A stretch of 6,250 bases of DNA from CAYZXK01 sp964482395 (GCA_964482395.1 CAYZXK010000213.1:1-6250), one strand, 5' to 3'; numbered from the stretch's first letter, positions 1 through 6,124 are shown. Numbers and translations are program-made. Notes: a model not told the origin generated them from the sequence alone.

Positions 1-461
1 ATGGGCGGTTGCGGGTTGCGCTGTCGGAACTCCTCCAGCTTGCGGACCTGCGACTCGTCCAGAATGCCCTTCACCTCTTCCATGAACTCGTCCACCACCC
101 GGGCCCCGGAGGCGGCCAGCTCACGCATCTGAGCATTGATCTGCTCGGCCCGCTCCTGGTCGCCGCTCTGACGGGCCTCCCGGTACTGGCGGGCCAGCTC
201 GCGAACCTGCTGATGCTCCGATTGCTGCTGCTCAGCGCGGAGTCGGTACTTAGCCAGGATGGCGTCGAATTGCTCCCGCTGGGTCTGACTGAGGTCCAAT
301 TCCTCCGCCAGGCGGCGCGCCATCGGCTCGAAGCGGAGCCGCGCCGAACGAAGCGGCCGCTCGATCGCCGCCCCGGCCGGAGCAGACTGGGGAGGGTCCT
401 GACCTGGGGCCAACCCGGCAACCAGCATCACCACCGGACAAATCAACCATGCTGTTTTCAT
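1..461 (-). CDS. Spy/CpxP-like (LTxxQ) periplasmic protein, C-terminus cut by window edge
   Basis: Secreted helical protein of the Spy/CpxP type, a family of periplasmic chaperones and stress sensors; the exact role here is inferred. 153 codons are visible from ATG at 461-459 and no stop is reached. Residues 1-20 form a signal peptide: MKTAW, then a hydrophobic stretch to LAPG, with a likely signal peptidase I site A-P-G|Q after residue 20. The mature part is charged and predicted all-helical. It has two LTxxQ-like segments, DLSQTQREQF (about 56-65) and ILDESQVRKLEEF (about 133-145), with a Gln/Glu/Arg-rich helix between them. The two-motif layout matches Spy/CpxP. The start is supported by AGGAG (472-468) six bases upstream and by the signal peptide. 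The gene diverges from infA. A generic coiled-coil secreted protein is the main alternative. Confidence 0.72.
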   Translation of the reverse strand, partial: MKTAWLICPVVMLVAGLAPGQDPPQSAPAGAAIERPLRSARLRFEPMARRLAEELDLSQTQREQFDAILAKYRLRAEQQQSEHQQVRELARQYREARQSGDQERAEQINAQMRELAASGARVVDEFMEEVKGILDESQVRKLEEFRQRNPQPP

Positions 462-478
462 AATTCTCTCCTGCCTGG

Positions 479-499
479 CCCGGCCGCGATCGGGCCGGG
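479..499. repeat. Inverted repeat in the leader of the Spy-like gene
   Basis: CCCGGCC (479-485) and GGCCGGG (493-499) are perfect reverse complements around a 7-base loop. In the minus-strand transcript the hairpin would end 6 bases upstream of the AGGAG of the Spy-like gene, so it could affect translation or mRNA stability. No T-run follows on either strand, so it is not a terminator. In such G+C-rich DNA a 7-bp stem can arise by chance. Confidence 0.25.
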
Positions 500-706
500 G
501 CTCCAACCCCGGGCGGCGGCGTCTGAAAGGCCCGCGGTCCAGCCGCTGGACTGCTCGGCCGGCAACGCCGCCCGCTACTTCTACCAGTTAGGACGGCCAG
601 CCGACGCACTTGTTGCCGTCGGCCGGGAAACATTTTATCCGGCCCGCCTCAGCAATCTGCCAGCAAAAGGCTATCGGCCCAACCCAGCTCGCAAGCCGCC
701 GCCCGG

Positions 707-735
707 TTGACCCGATACATTCAGAAAGCTAGGAT
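707..735 (+). promoter_or_regulatory. Candidate sigma-70-type promoter for infA
   Basis: TTGACC (707-712) and TAGGAT (730-735) are separated by exactly 17 bp. This gives 5/6 and 4/6 matches to the TTGACA/TATAAT consensus. It points toward infA and would give a leader of about 140 nt. The same arrangement, TTGACC-N17-TAGG-type, occurs upstream of signal peptidase A on the minus strand. Confidence 0.4.
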
Positions 736-871
736 TCGTCGAATCGCGTCGGCCGTCCCAAGCGCGGGCGGTCGCCGGCGATGTAATTCGCGACCCATTT
801 CGGCGGTCGTCGAGCAGGCAGCCGGCCCAGCGCCTCGGGAAGAAGGTCTTCGTCCGGCGCCGGCCATGTGC

Positions 872-876
872 AGGAG
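872..876 (+). promoter_or_regulatory. Ribosome binding site that fixes the infA TTG start
   Basis: AGGAG at 872-876 is followed by a 5-base spacer and TTG at 882. No in-frame ATG or GTG lies nearby that would give an IF-1-like N-terminus, so this site supports the rare start codon. Confidence 0.7.
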
Positions 877-881
877 AGCGA

Positions 882-1112
882 TTGGCTAAAGAGGACACCA
901 TCCAGATGGAGGCCGTCGTGGTAAAGGCCCTGCCCAACGCCATGTTCCTGGTCGAGGCAGAGTTGGGCGGCGCCGGCAAACACGAAGTGTTGGCCCACGT
1001 TTCCGGACGGATGCGCAAAAACTTCATCCGAATTCTGCCCGGCGACCGGGTAACTGTAGAGCTCTCGCCTTACGACCTCAAGCGGGGGCGGATCATCTAT
1101 CGACAGAAGTAG
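882..1112 (+). CDS. infA: Translation initiation factor IF-1
   Basis: IF-1 binds the 30S A site during initiation and acts with IF-2 and IF-3 in the cytoplasm. The 76-residue product is an almost complete match to the family: MAKEDTIQME at the start, LPNAMF (17-22), HEVLAHVSGRMRKN (34-47), IRILPGDRVTVELSPYDL (49-66) and a closing RGRIIYR. It is one OB-fold domain. The start is TTG at 882, giving the canonical MAKED N-terminus; the ATG at 866 is out of frame. AGGAG (872-876) lies 5 bases upstream. The protein is about four residues longer than E. coli IF-1 (72 aa) because of a GGAGK-type loop insert at about 29-33. It diverges from the Spy-like gene and converges on the yggU-like gene. A TTG start may limit the expression level (inference). 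Confidence 0.97.
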   Translation: MAKEDTIQMEAVVVKALPNAMFLVEAELGGAGKHEVLAHVSGRMRKNFIRILPGDRVTVELSPYDLKRGRIIYRQK

Positions 1113-1205
1113 CCTGCCGTGGCCCGCGCGGGCGACTGACGCCAACAAACAGCAGCGTCCGGCGCTTGACCAGGCGGCCAGGCGGTGTCGCCGGCCGCGA
1201 CCAGT

Positions 1206-1517
1206 TCACTCATACCCGGCCAGACGCTCCCGGATTTGCCGCGCGGTCAGCCCGGCCACCAGCACACGCTTGAGCGGCCGCGTCCGGCCGCTGAGGATCA
1301 CGACCCCCGACCTCTCCACCTCCAGAATCTCGGCCAGCAGATCCACAACCGCCGCGTTGGCCCTGCCGCTTTCCGCCGGCGCCGTCACCGTCACTTTCAG
1401 CGATTTACCCCATAGGCCGGCCACCCCGGTCCGAGATGCGCCCGGCACGACCTTGGTCGACAAGAGTGCCCCTTCCGGACGCTGCTCGATCTCGATGCGA
1501 TCTGCGTCAATTCCCAT
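1206..1517 (-). CDS. DUF167 / YggU-family protein
   Basis: Small cytoplasmic protein of the DUF167 (YggU) family, whose biochemical role is not established. 103 residues. The family signature is clear: VVPGASR (23-29), then LKVTVTAPAESGRANAA (40-56), then a helix LLAEIL, then VVILSGRTRPLKRV (72-85), matching the conserved PGASR and APP-x-GKANxA motifs. ATG at 1517-1515 gives a normal family length. A longer frame back to 1625 would only add residues that are lptB sequence read in another frame. The first 11 bases overlap the lptB end (TGA at 1509-1507) and no clear Shine-Dalgarno precedes the ATG, so translation is probably coupled to lptB. It ends 93 bp from infA, tail to tail, with no convincing terminator in the gap. 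Confidence 0.9.
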   Translation of the reverse strand: MGIDADRIEIEQRPEGALLSTKVVPGASRTGVAGLWGKSLKVTVTAPAESGRANAAVVDLLAEILEVERSGVVILSGRTRPLKRVLVAGLTARQIRERLAGYE

Positions 1518-2295
1518 GCCGGGTGCCGGAAGTCGTCGCAGCCGGGCCGCCCGACGAATCCTGCGGCCCGAACTCGTCACCCCGGAACGTGCTGCCCAGA
1601 TAAGTCTCCCGGACCCGCGGGTCATTCACCAACTGAGCCGGCGTGCCAGAGCAGATCACCCGCCCCTCGTGAATTACATAGCTCCGGTCGGTAACCCGCA
1701 GCGTCTCACGCACGTTGTGGTCGGTGAGCAGGATGGCGATCCCCGCCTCACGCAGGCGGATGATCTCCTGCCGCAACCCTTCAACCGCGATCGGATCGAC
1801 GCCGCTGAAGGGTTCATCCAACAAAATGAGCTTGGGCCGCGTGATCAGGGCCCGGGCGATCTCCAGCTTCCGGCGTTCCCCGCCTGAAACTTTCTTGGCC
1901 GGGTTGTCTCGCACCTTGGTCAGGCCGAATTGCCTGAGCAGTTCTTCCACGATCCGACGCTGCTCGGCCCGGGAGAATCGCATGGTCTCACAGATGGCCA
2001 TCAGATTCTCCGCAATAGTCAGTCGCTGAAAGACGCTGGGCTCCTGAGAGAGGTAGCCGATCCCACGCCGGGCCCGCTGGTACATTGGCAAAGAGGTGAT
2101 GTCCTCGCCATTAAACCGGACCCGTCCGGCCTCCGGCGTTATCATTCCGACGGTTATCCGGAAACTGGTGGTTTTTCCGGCCCCGTTAGGTCCCAGCAGG
2201 CCGACGATTTCGCGTTCGCTGACCTGGAAACTGACGTGATCGACGACCGTCCGGCCGTTGTAAGATTTCACCAGGTTATCGGCCTCAAGCAGCAT
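1507..2295 (-). CDS. lptB: LPS export ABC transporter ATP-binding protein LptB
   Basis: ATPase that powers extraction of lipopolysaccharide from the inner membrane by LptB2FG and its transfer over the Lpt bridge; it acts on the cytoplasmic face. 262 residues. Visible motifs: Walker A GPNGAGKTT (35-43), Q-loop Gln84 in SQEPSVF, ABC signature VSGGERRKLEIARAL (136-150), Walker B LILLDEPFSGVDP (157-168) with Glu161, and switch His193 in TDHNVRET. SQEPSVF, the SGGERRK form of the signature and the NDPRVRETYLGSTFR end (224-238) separate LptB from LivF/LivG-type ATPases. Beyond that lies a tail of about 24 residues rich in Gly, Ser and Thr that E. coli LptB (241 aa) lacks. GAGG (2308-2305) sits 9 bases before the ATG. 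lptA, lptC, lptF and lptG are not in the window. The gene overlaps the downstream yggU-like gene by 11 bp. Confidence 0.94.
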   Translation of the reverse strand: MLLEADNLVKSYNGRTVVDHVSFQVSEREIVGLLGPNGAGKTTSFRITVGMITPEAGRVRFNGEDITSLPMYQRARRGIGYLSQEPSVFQRLTIAENLMAICETMRFSRAEQRRIVEELLRQFGLTKVRDNPAKKVSGGERRKLEIARALITRPKLILLDEPFSGVDPIAVEGLRQEIIRLREAGIAILLTDHNVRETLRVTDRSYVIHEGRVICSGTPAQLVNDPRVRETYLGSTFRGDEFGPQDSSGGPAATTSGTRHGN

Positions 2296-2326
2296 TTATG
2301 AGAGCCTCGAAATGGAAAGCGGCCTT

Positions 2327-2335
2327 TGTGGAAAA
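2327..2335 (-). promoter_or_regulatory. DnaA-box-like 9-mer (TTTTCCACA)
   Basis: Minus-strand TTTTCCACA differs at one position from TTATCCACA. It lies 32 bp upstream of the lptB ATG. A single-mismatch 9-mer can occur by chance; it is listed because a perfect box shares the same gap in the same orientation. Confidence 0.2.
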
Positions 2336-2577
2336 CATGTGCAGAGTCGCGCTAGTCGCTGCGGCAGATAGAGATAGGAGCGGTCGGCGTGGGCCGATAA
2401 TAGTTGGTTTTTGCTGACGGCTTTTCGTCAGATGTCGGGAGCGCGCACGATCAGGCGAAATCAGCACTTGCCACCAGAAACCTGAATCCGTCCCGGGATG
2501 CTGGCCAAGATTTTTCGGGAACGCTTCCAACCAGCCAATTGGACGCGGCTGGCACGGCCCTGAGGCCCACCCGGTGC

Positions 2578-2586
2578 TGTGGATAA
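2578..2586 (-). promoter_or_regulatory. Perfect consensus DnaA box (TTATCCACA)
   Basis: Minus-strand TTATCCACA is the high-affinity DnaA binding sequence of many bacteria. It lies 38 bp past the signal peptidase B stop codon, in noncoding DNA. Whether DnaA binds here is not known; the site could act in regulation or as a DnaA reservoir. Confidence 0.32.
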
Positions 2587-2623
2587 CTCGGCCAAGGTAG
2601 TCCACGTTTGCCTGCCGCCCGAC

Positions 2624-4174
2624 CTAACGGACAAACCGCACACGCCCAAGGTCCGGAACCAGCCACCGGCCCGCCCGGTCCAGGGGCAACAGCCCGGGAA
2701 GATACACGAAAGCCGCCTGACCTACAATCTGCTCCGCCCGGACCGTCCCCGCCCGGTAGTCGGCCGGCAGATGAGGCCCCACCTCGGTTTCGGTCCACTC
2801 GCGGCTATCGTGGCTATCCGGGCTGTTGTCGCCTAGGACGAAGTACTCACCGGCTTGCAGCGCAAAGGGTTGGCCAGCCGCCGCCCGCTGCGTGGTACCC
2901 GGCCGGCACGTGTAGTGTACGTCGCGATCCAGCCGCAGACGCCGCAGCTCGAGTCGAAAATTACAGGCTGCCAGGCGGATCGCGACCCGTCGCCCCCCCG
3001 GACCGGAACGCAGGGCTTCAAGCTGCGGTGCGTATTGTGCGTCGGTGGTGGAGAGCAGGTCCCGGCCATCGATCTTGACGTACACCCGATAGTCCACGTG
3101 ACCGAATTCGATCGCTATCGGACGCCCCAGCGGCAGCGGTTCTCGGGACCCAGCCTCCAGGACAGTCGGCTCGCGGTCATCATCAAGCGATTCCAGCTCG
3201 AGCCGGACCCGCCCATCGCGGTGCAGCAGGGCCGTGAAGCGCCAGGGCGGACGGGTCAACTCCAAGCGAAACGCCCCTGCTCCGGCCCCCAGCACAAGCT
3301 CAGCGCACAGCCGCACATCGCCGACCTGGGTACCGGAGGAGCGTCGGTTGTAGGCGTAGAAATCCAGCAGGTATTCCGGCCCGGCGTCCCAGTTGAAAGC
3401 GAGGGTACGCCAGGTGGAATCCAGCCCGTCGTAGCGGATCACTCGAGTGTCCAGGCCCGACCATCCCTGGTAGCCCTCTGAAGGCGGATCGATGGCTATC
3501 CAGCGGGTCCGCCGGCCGGCCTCATCACCCGCCCCCTCCACGTGCGATTGATCGTACACGATAAACCAGAGCGCCTCCTGCACGGAGGGCGGCTTGCGGG
3601 CGATCTGGCCGTTGATGAACAGGTCGCCGTCCACGATCTCGACTGTTTCGCCGGGCAGGCCGACCACGCGTTTGATGTAATGTTGCTGCGGGTCAGCCGG
3701 ATCGCGAAACACGATCACATCCCAGCGGCCGGGGCCCAGCCACCTGCCCAGCGCGTAGGGCCATTTGTGCACCAGCACCCGGTCGCCGGCCTTGGGGACC
3801 GTGCCGGCCGGGGTGGCTTCCAGGCGCAACTGGCAATTGGGGCAAGTGACTTCCGGCGGGACGACGAAGCCGTTTGCGGACGGCGACGCGCTTCGCAGCG
3901 GCGCGAAGCTGAACTCCCAGCCGCAGGCCGGGCAGACGCGGGTGGCGTGAGCGCCCAGCAGCGACTCGGCCATCGAGCCGGTTGGAATGATGAAGGCTTC
4001 GACCACGAAGGCCCGAAAGATGAGGGCCAGAATCAGGCCGGTCAGGATGGTCTGGACGATCTCGGCCAGTCGGGCCGTGGCGGGCAGCCTGTCGGCCGGG
4101 TCGGACCTTTCAGGCGTTTGGCCGGCCAGCGGGAGCGTCCCAGAGTCCATCGGATTGCCCGGCATTGGCTGCAC
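2624..4174 (-). CDS. Signal peptidase I, large multidomain form (copy B)
   Basis: Membrane-bound Ser/Lys protease (S26 family) that removes signal peptides on the outer face of the cytoplasmic membrane. 516 residues, against about 180-325 in well-studied bacteria. Order: basic/polar N-tail; one membrane helix (about 37-60); IPTGSM with catalytic Ser67; a Cys4 insert CPAC...CPNC (C81, C84, C111, C114); GDRVLVHK and WDVIVFRDP; YIKRVVGLPGE with catalytic Lys168; VDGDLFINGQ; a long insertion (about 200-435) with alternating hydrophobic strands; then the conserved GDNSPDSHDSR (448-458), GPHLP and a closing PDLGRVRFVR. All catalytic motifs are intact. The start is uncertain: GTG at 4174, ATG at 4165 and ATG at 4150 are all in frame and none has a clear Shine-Dalgarno. 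It follows copy A by 24 bp, so the two are probably cotranscribed. Confidence 0.93.
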   Translation of the reverse strand: MQPMPGNPMDSGTLPLAGQTPERSDPADRLPATARLAEIVQTILTGLILALIFRAFVVEAFIIPTGSMAESLLGAHATRVCPACGWEFSFAPLRSASPSANGFVVPPEVTCPNCQLRLEATPAGTVPKAGDRVLVHKWPYALGRWLGPGRWDVIVFRDPADPQQHYIKRVVGLPGETVEIVDGDLFINGQIARKPPSVQEALWFIVYDQSHVEGAGDEAGRRTRWIAIDPPSEGYQGWSGLDTRVIRYDGLDSTWRTLAFNWDAGPEYLLDFYAYNRRSSGTQVGDVRLCAELVLGAGAGAFRLELTRPPWRFTALLHRDGRVRLELESLDDDREPTVLEAGSREPLPLGRPIAIEFGHVDYRVYVKIDGRDLLSTTDAQYAPQLEALRSGPGGRRVAIRLAACNFRLELRRLRLDRDVHYTCRPGTTQRAAAGQPFALQAGEYFVLGDNSPDSHDSREWTETEVGPHLPADYRAGTVRAEQIVGQAAFVYLPGLLPLDRAGRWLVPDLGRVRFVR

Positions 4175-4198
4175 AGGCCGGATCCGCCGGCCGGCGCG

Positions 4199-5797
4199 TC
4201 AGCGGATCCAGCGGGCCCGCCCCATGTCCGGCAGCAGGCTTGGGCCGCTTGGCGTCAGCGGAAGGAACCCAGGCCAATAGACGAAGAAAGCCGGGCCGAT
4301 CATCTGATCGGCCGGCACGGTTCCCGGCTGGAAACGCCCCTCCGCGGCCGCCCGCTTCAGGTGCGGGCCAACCGGGTCTTTTGCGCCGCCGGCAAAAGCG
4401 AAACGGGCGTCCAGGCTGCTGGGGCTGTTGTCTCCCAGCACGAAGTAGTCTTCCGGACCAAGCCGGATCGGATTACCCTGCACCCCGTAGCCCGGCCTAC
4501 GCCCATCGGGACCCAGCCGGATGTCGCTGGTGTAATAGATATCCCGCTCGACCAGCACGTGACGCAGAACGGCTCGCACGTCCTGAGCGGCGATCCGCAA
4601 CAGCGGCGGTTCGGTCGAGCCGGCCGAGGCGCGGGCGATCTCGGGCGTAAGCCGATACTGGTCGGGTGTGGACCGGATGACCGGGTTACCGTTCGCCTCC
4701 ACCTGCACCGTTCCGTCCACATGGCAGAGGGCCAGGCACAGCGGCCCCGAAGACGGCGCTTGCCACCGGCCCCAGGTCTGCCGCTCCGGGCGGTCGCCGA
4801 CCTGGCAATCCAGCGTGACCGTCCGATCCGCATTCAAGCGAGCGAAGAAACGGTGCTGACGGCGAGTAATGCTCAATTCCACATAGCCCCCCGGCGGGCC
4901 GGCCAGCAGTTCCACCTCGGCCGACAGCCGGACATCGGCGACAACGTTGGGCCGGATCTCGACCCGGGGTTCGTTATAAGCGTAGAAATCCTGGACCACG
5001 CCCGGACGCCGCCAATCACGCGGGTCGGTGCCGAACTGGATCTCAGATCGGCCCTGTCCCAGGCCATCAAAACGCAGCACGCGGGTATCCAGGCCGGACC
5101 AGGGGCTCGTATCGTCCAAAGCGGCCCAGTGCGGGAAGTACTGCGTCTGACCGAGGTACTCGCGCGAAGGCAGGTAGTCATGATCGTAATACGGAAACCA
5201 CAGCGATTGTTGGGCCTGCCGAGTCTTGCCGACGATCTGCCCGTTGACGAATACGTCCCCGTCGATCAACTCTATTTCCTCGCCCGGCAAACCGATCAGG
5301 CGCTTGATGTAGTTCTGCTGCCCGTCGGTGGGAACCTTGAACACTACCACGTCCCAGCGGGCCGGAGGTCGGCCCGGCAGCCATCCGTGGACGAAGATCC
5401 GGTCGCCGGCCACGGGCTGAAGCCGGTCGGCCCCACGCGGGTCGAAGATCCGCTGCCACCGGCAGTTGGGGCAGCAGAAGACCCGCGGGTGGTAGGGCAG
5501 ATCGGGACGCCAATTGGGCGGCTGCTGCCACCCGACGGCGTATTCCGTCCCACAGTTCGGGCAGGTATACAACGCGTGCGCCCCATACAGGGTGGCAGCC
5601 ATCGAGCCAGTCGGGATGATAAACAACGGCAAAAAGAAGCTCTTTAGGATCAACAGGTATATGAAGAATCCGATAAACGATGCCGCCTGCTCAATCCACG
5701 TCTCTTTGCCACCCGGCCCATCCCGCAGCCGTTTGGCGGCCACCACCTTGCCGGTCTTTCCGTTCACCGTCGGTTCACCAGAGTCTGGAACGCCCAC
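4199..5797 (-). CDS. Signal peptidase I, large multidomain form (copy A)
   Basis: Paralogue of copy B with the same role in processing exported proteins. 532 residues. Order: charged N-tail; one membrane helix (about 36-60, FIGFFIYLLILKSFF core); IPTGSM with catalytic Ser65; Cys4 insert CPNC (C79, C82) and CPNC (C109, C112), the latter preceded by another Cys; GDRIFVH and WDVVVFKVP; YIKRLIGLPGE with catalytic Lys165; IDGDVFVNGQ; a long insertion (about 195-445) containing WSGLDTRVLRFDGL and DFYAYN; then GDNSPSSLDAR (455-465) and a closing PDMGRARWIR. The final motif has Ala464 where many family members, including copy B, have Ser; the catalytic-site Ser461, Asp463 and Arg465 positions are kept. 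The start is GTG at 5797 without a clear Shine-Dalgarno; a GTG ten codons later is possible. A promoter-like pair lies just upstream. Confidence 0.93.
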   Translation of the reverse strand: MGVPDSGEPTVNGKTGKVVAAKRLRDGPGGKETWIEQAASFIGFFIYLLILKSFFLPLFIIPTGSMAATLYGAHALYTCPNCGTEYAVGWQQPPNWRPDLPYHPRVFCCPNCRWQRIFDPRGADRLQPVAGDRIFVHGWLPGRPPARWDVVVFKVPTDGQQNYIKRLIGLPGEEIELIDGDVFVNGQIVGKTRQAQQSLWFPYYDHDYLPSREYLGQTQYFPHWAALDDTSPWSGLDTRVLRFDGLGQGRSEIQFGTDPRDWRRPGVVQDFYAYNEPRVEIRPNVVADVRLSAEVELLAGPPGGYVELSITRRQHRFFARLNADRTVTLDCQVGDRPERQTWGRWQAPSSGPLCLALCHVDGTVQVEANGNPVIRSTPDQYRLTPEIARASAGSTEPPLLRIAAQDVRAVLRHVLVERDIYYTSDIRLGPDGRRPGYGVQGNPIRLGPEDYFVLGDNSPSSLDARFAFAGGAKDPVGPHLKRAAAEGRFQPGTVPADQMIGPAFFVYWPGFLPLTPSGPSLLPDMGRARWIR

Positions 5798-5813
5798 CTG
5801 TCACTGGACGGGC

Positions 5814-5842
5814 AGCCTACCGACCGGGCGGGAGCAGGTCAA
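5814..5842 (-). promoter_or_regulatory. Candidate promoter for the signal peptidase pair
   Basis: On the minus strand TTGACC (5842-5837) and TAGGCT (5819-5814) are 17 bp apart. The -35 matches 5/6 and the -10 only 3/6. Transcription would begin near 5807, leaving a leader of about 10 nt before GTG 5797. That would fit the lack of a Shine-Dalgarno there. Confidence 0.3.
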
Positions 5843-5887
5843 ACCGCGCCGGTTGCCGGCACCCTGGCACAGATCGGACGAGGTGCG

Positions 5888-6124
5888 ATGGCCCGGCTGC
5901 CGTTGATCCCCTGTCGGCTGTTGGATCCTCGACCGGAGCGAAAGGCTCGCCGCCGGCCGATCGCCGAGGCGGTGAACATTCCATTACGCGAGCTTGCCTT
6001 GCGCACCCATGAGTTGCCGCCACCAGAGGAGCAGGTTGCAGTGACCGCCATCGGCCCGGTGGCTGAATCAGCCGTCGCCTGGCTGACCGGGCACCGGCGA
6101 CCAGCCAGACTAGCAGGTCGCTAA
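5888..6124 (+). pseudogene. Rhodanese-like domain without catalytic Cys, apparently 3'-truncated
   Basis: Active rhodaneses move sulfur through a loop cysteine; this one probably cannot. 78 residues. The rhodanese pattern is visible: LLDPR (11-15, compare LLDVR), AEAVNIPLREL (26-36, compare GAINIPL), HELPPPEEQVAVTA (41-54) and a helix AESAVAWL (59-66). Where the family has C-R-S-G, this has A-I-G-P, so there is no Cys. It stops after RLAGR, where members continue with about 10-20 residues (LAGG...W). A stop codon lies right there, 63 bases before a transposase-like start, so truncation by an insertion is likely. ATG 5888 follows GAGG (5880-5883) by 4 bases; the frame is also open further upstream, to at least 5798, but without an ATG or GTG start. 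It diverges from signal peptidase A. It could instead be a complete short inactive homologue. Confidence 0.5.

Larger units (their letters stand above)
462..881. other. Divergent intergenic region between the Spy-like gene and infA
   Basis: 420 bp without a supportable gene. Short open frames cross it on both strands, but their translations are rich in Arg, Pro, Gly and Ala and show no recognisable family. It holds the leader hairpin at 479-499, a second small stem (GCCGACG 600-606 with CGTCGGC 617-623, no T-run), a candidate infA promoter at 707-735, and the infA ribosome binding site at 872-876. On the minus strand a TAAAAT (637-632) could be a -10 element for the Spy-like gene, but no matching -35 lies at 16-18 bp. 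No tRNA-like fold was seen. Confidence 0.6.
2296..2623. other. Intergenic region between signal peptidase B and lptB
   Basis: 328 bp with no supportable gene. An open minus-strand frame across it (2605-2285) overlaps the lptB start and has no recognisable content. The region contains two DnaA-box-like 9-mers (2327-2335 and 2578-2586), a small stem CTGACG/CGTCAG (2414-2431) next to an AT-rich patch (about 2397-2413), and a CCAGCC/GGCTGG stem (2531-2552). Neither stem has a T-run in the direction of transcription. An lptB promoter probably lies here, since the gap is long, but no good -35/-10 pair was found. Confidence 0.55.

Noticed and set aside
9..710. A 233-codon plus-strand frame.
   Set aside because: It is antisense to the Spy-like gene, whose signal peptide, LTxxQ motifs and ribosome binding site all support the minus strand.
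1122..1133. Perfect palindrome GCCCGCGCGGGC just after infA, considered as a terminator.
   Set aside because: It leaves no room for a normal loop with a long stem, and no T-run follows on either strand.
671..1148. Overlapping minus-strand frames across infA.
   Set aside because: They are antisense to a near-perfect IF-1 and show no recognisable family.
2414..2431. CTGACG/CGTCAG hairpin, considered as a terminator for the signal peptidase operon.
   Set aside because: In the minus-strand direction it is followed by an A-rich stretch, not by T residues, and the stem is only 6 bp.
2285..2605. A 106-codon minus-strand frame in the lptB upstream gap.
   Set aside because: It runs into the lptB start in another frame, has no clear ribosome binding site and no recognisable content.
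2296..2623. Chromosomal replication origin.
   Set aside because: Only two DnaA-like boxes, no clear AT-rich unwinding element, and no dnaA, dnaN or other typical origin neighbours in the window.
3542..5647. A 701-codon open frame on the plus strand.
   Set aside because: It lies opposite both signal peptidases, whose family motifs are unmistakable on the minus strand. Its translation is Arg/Pro/Gly/Gln-rich with no domain, as expected of an antisense frame in G+C-rich DNA.
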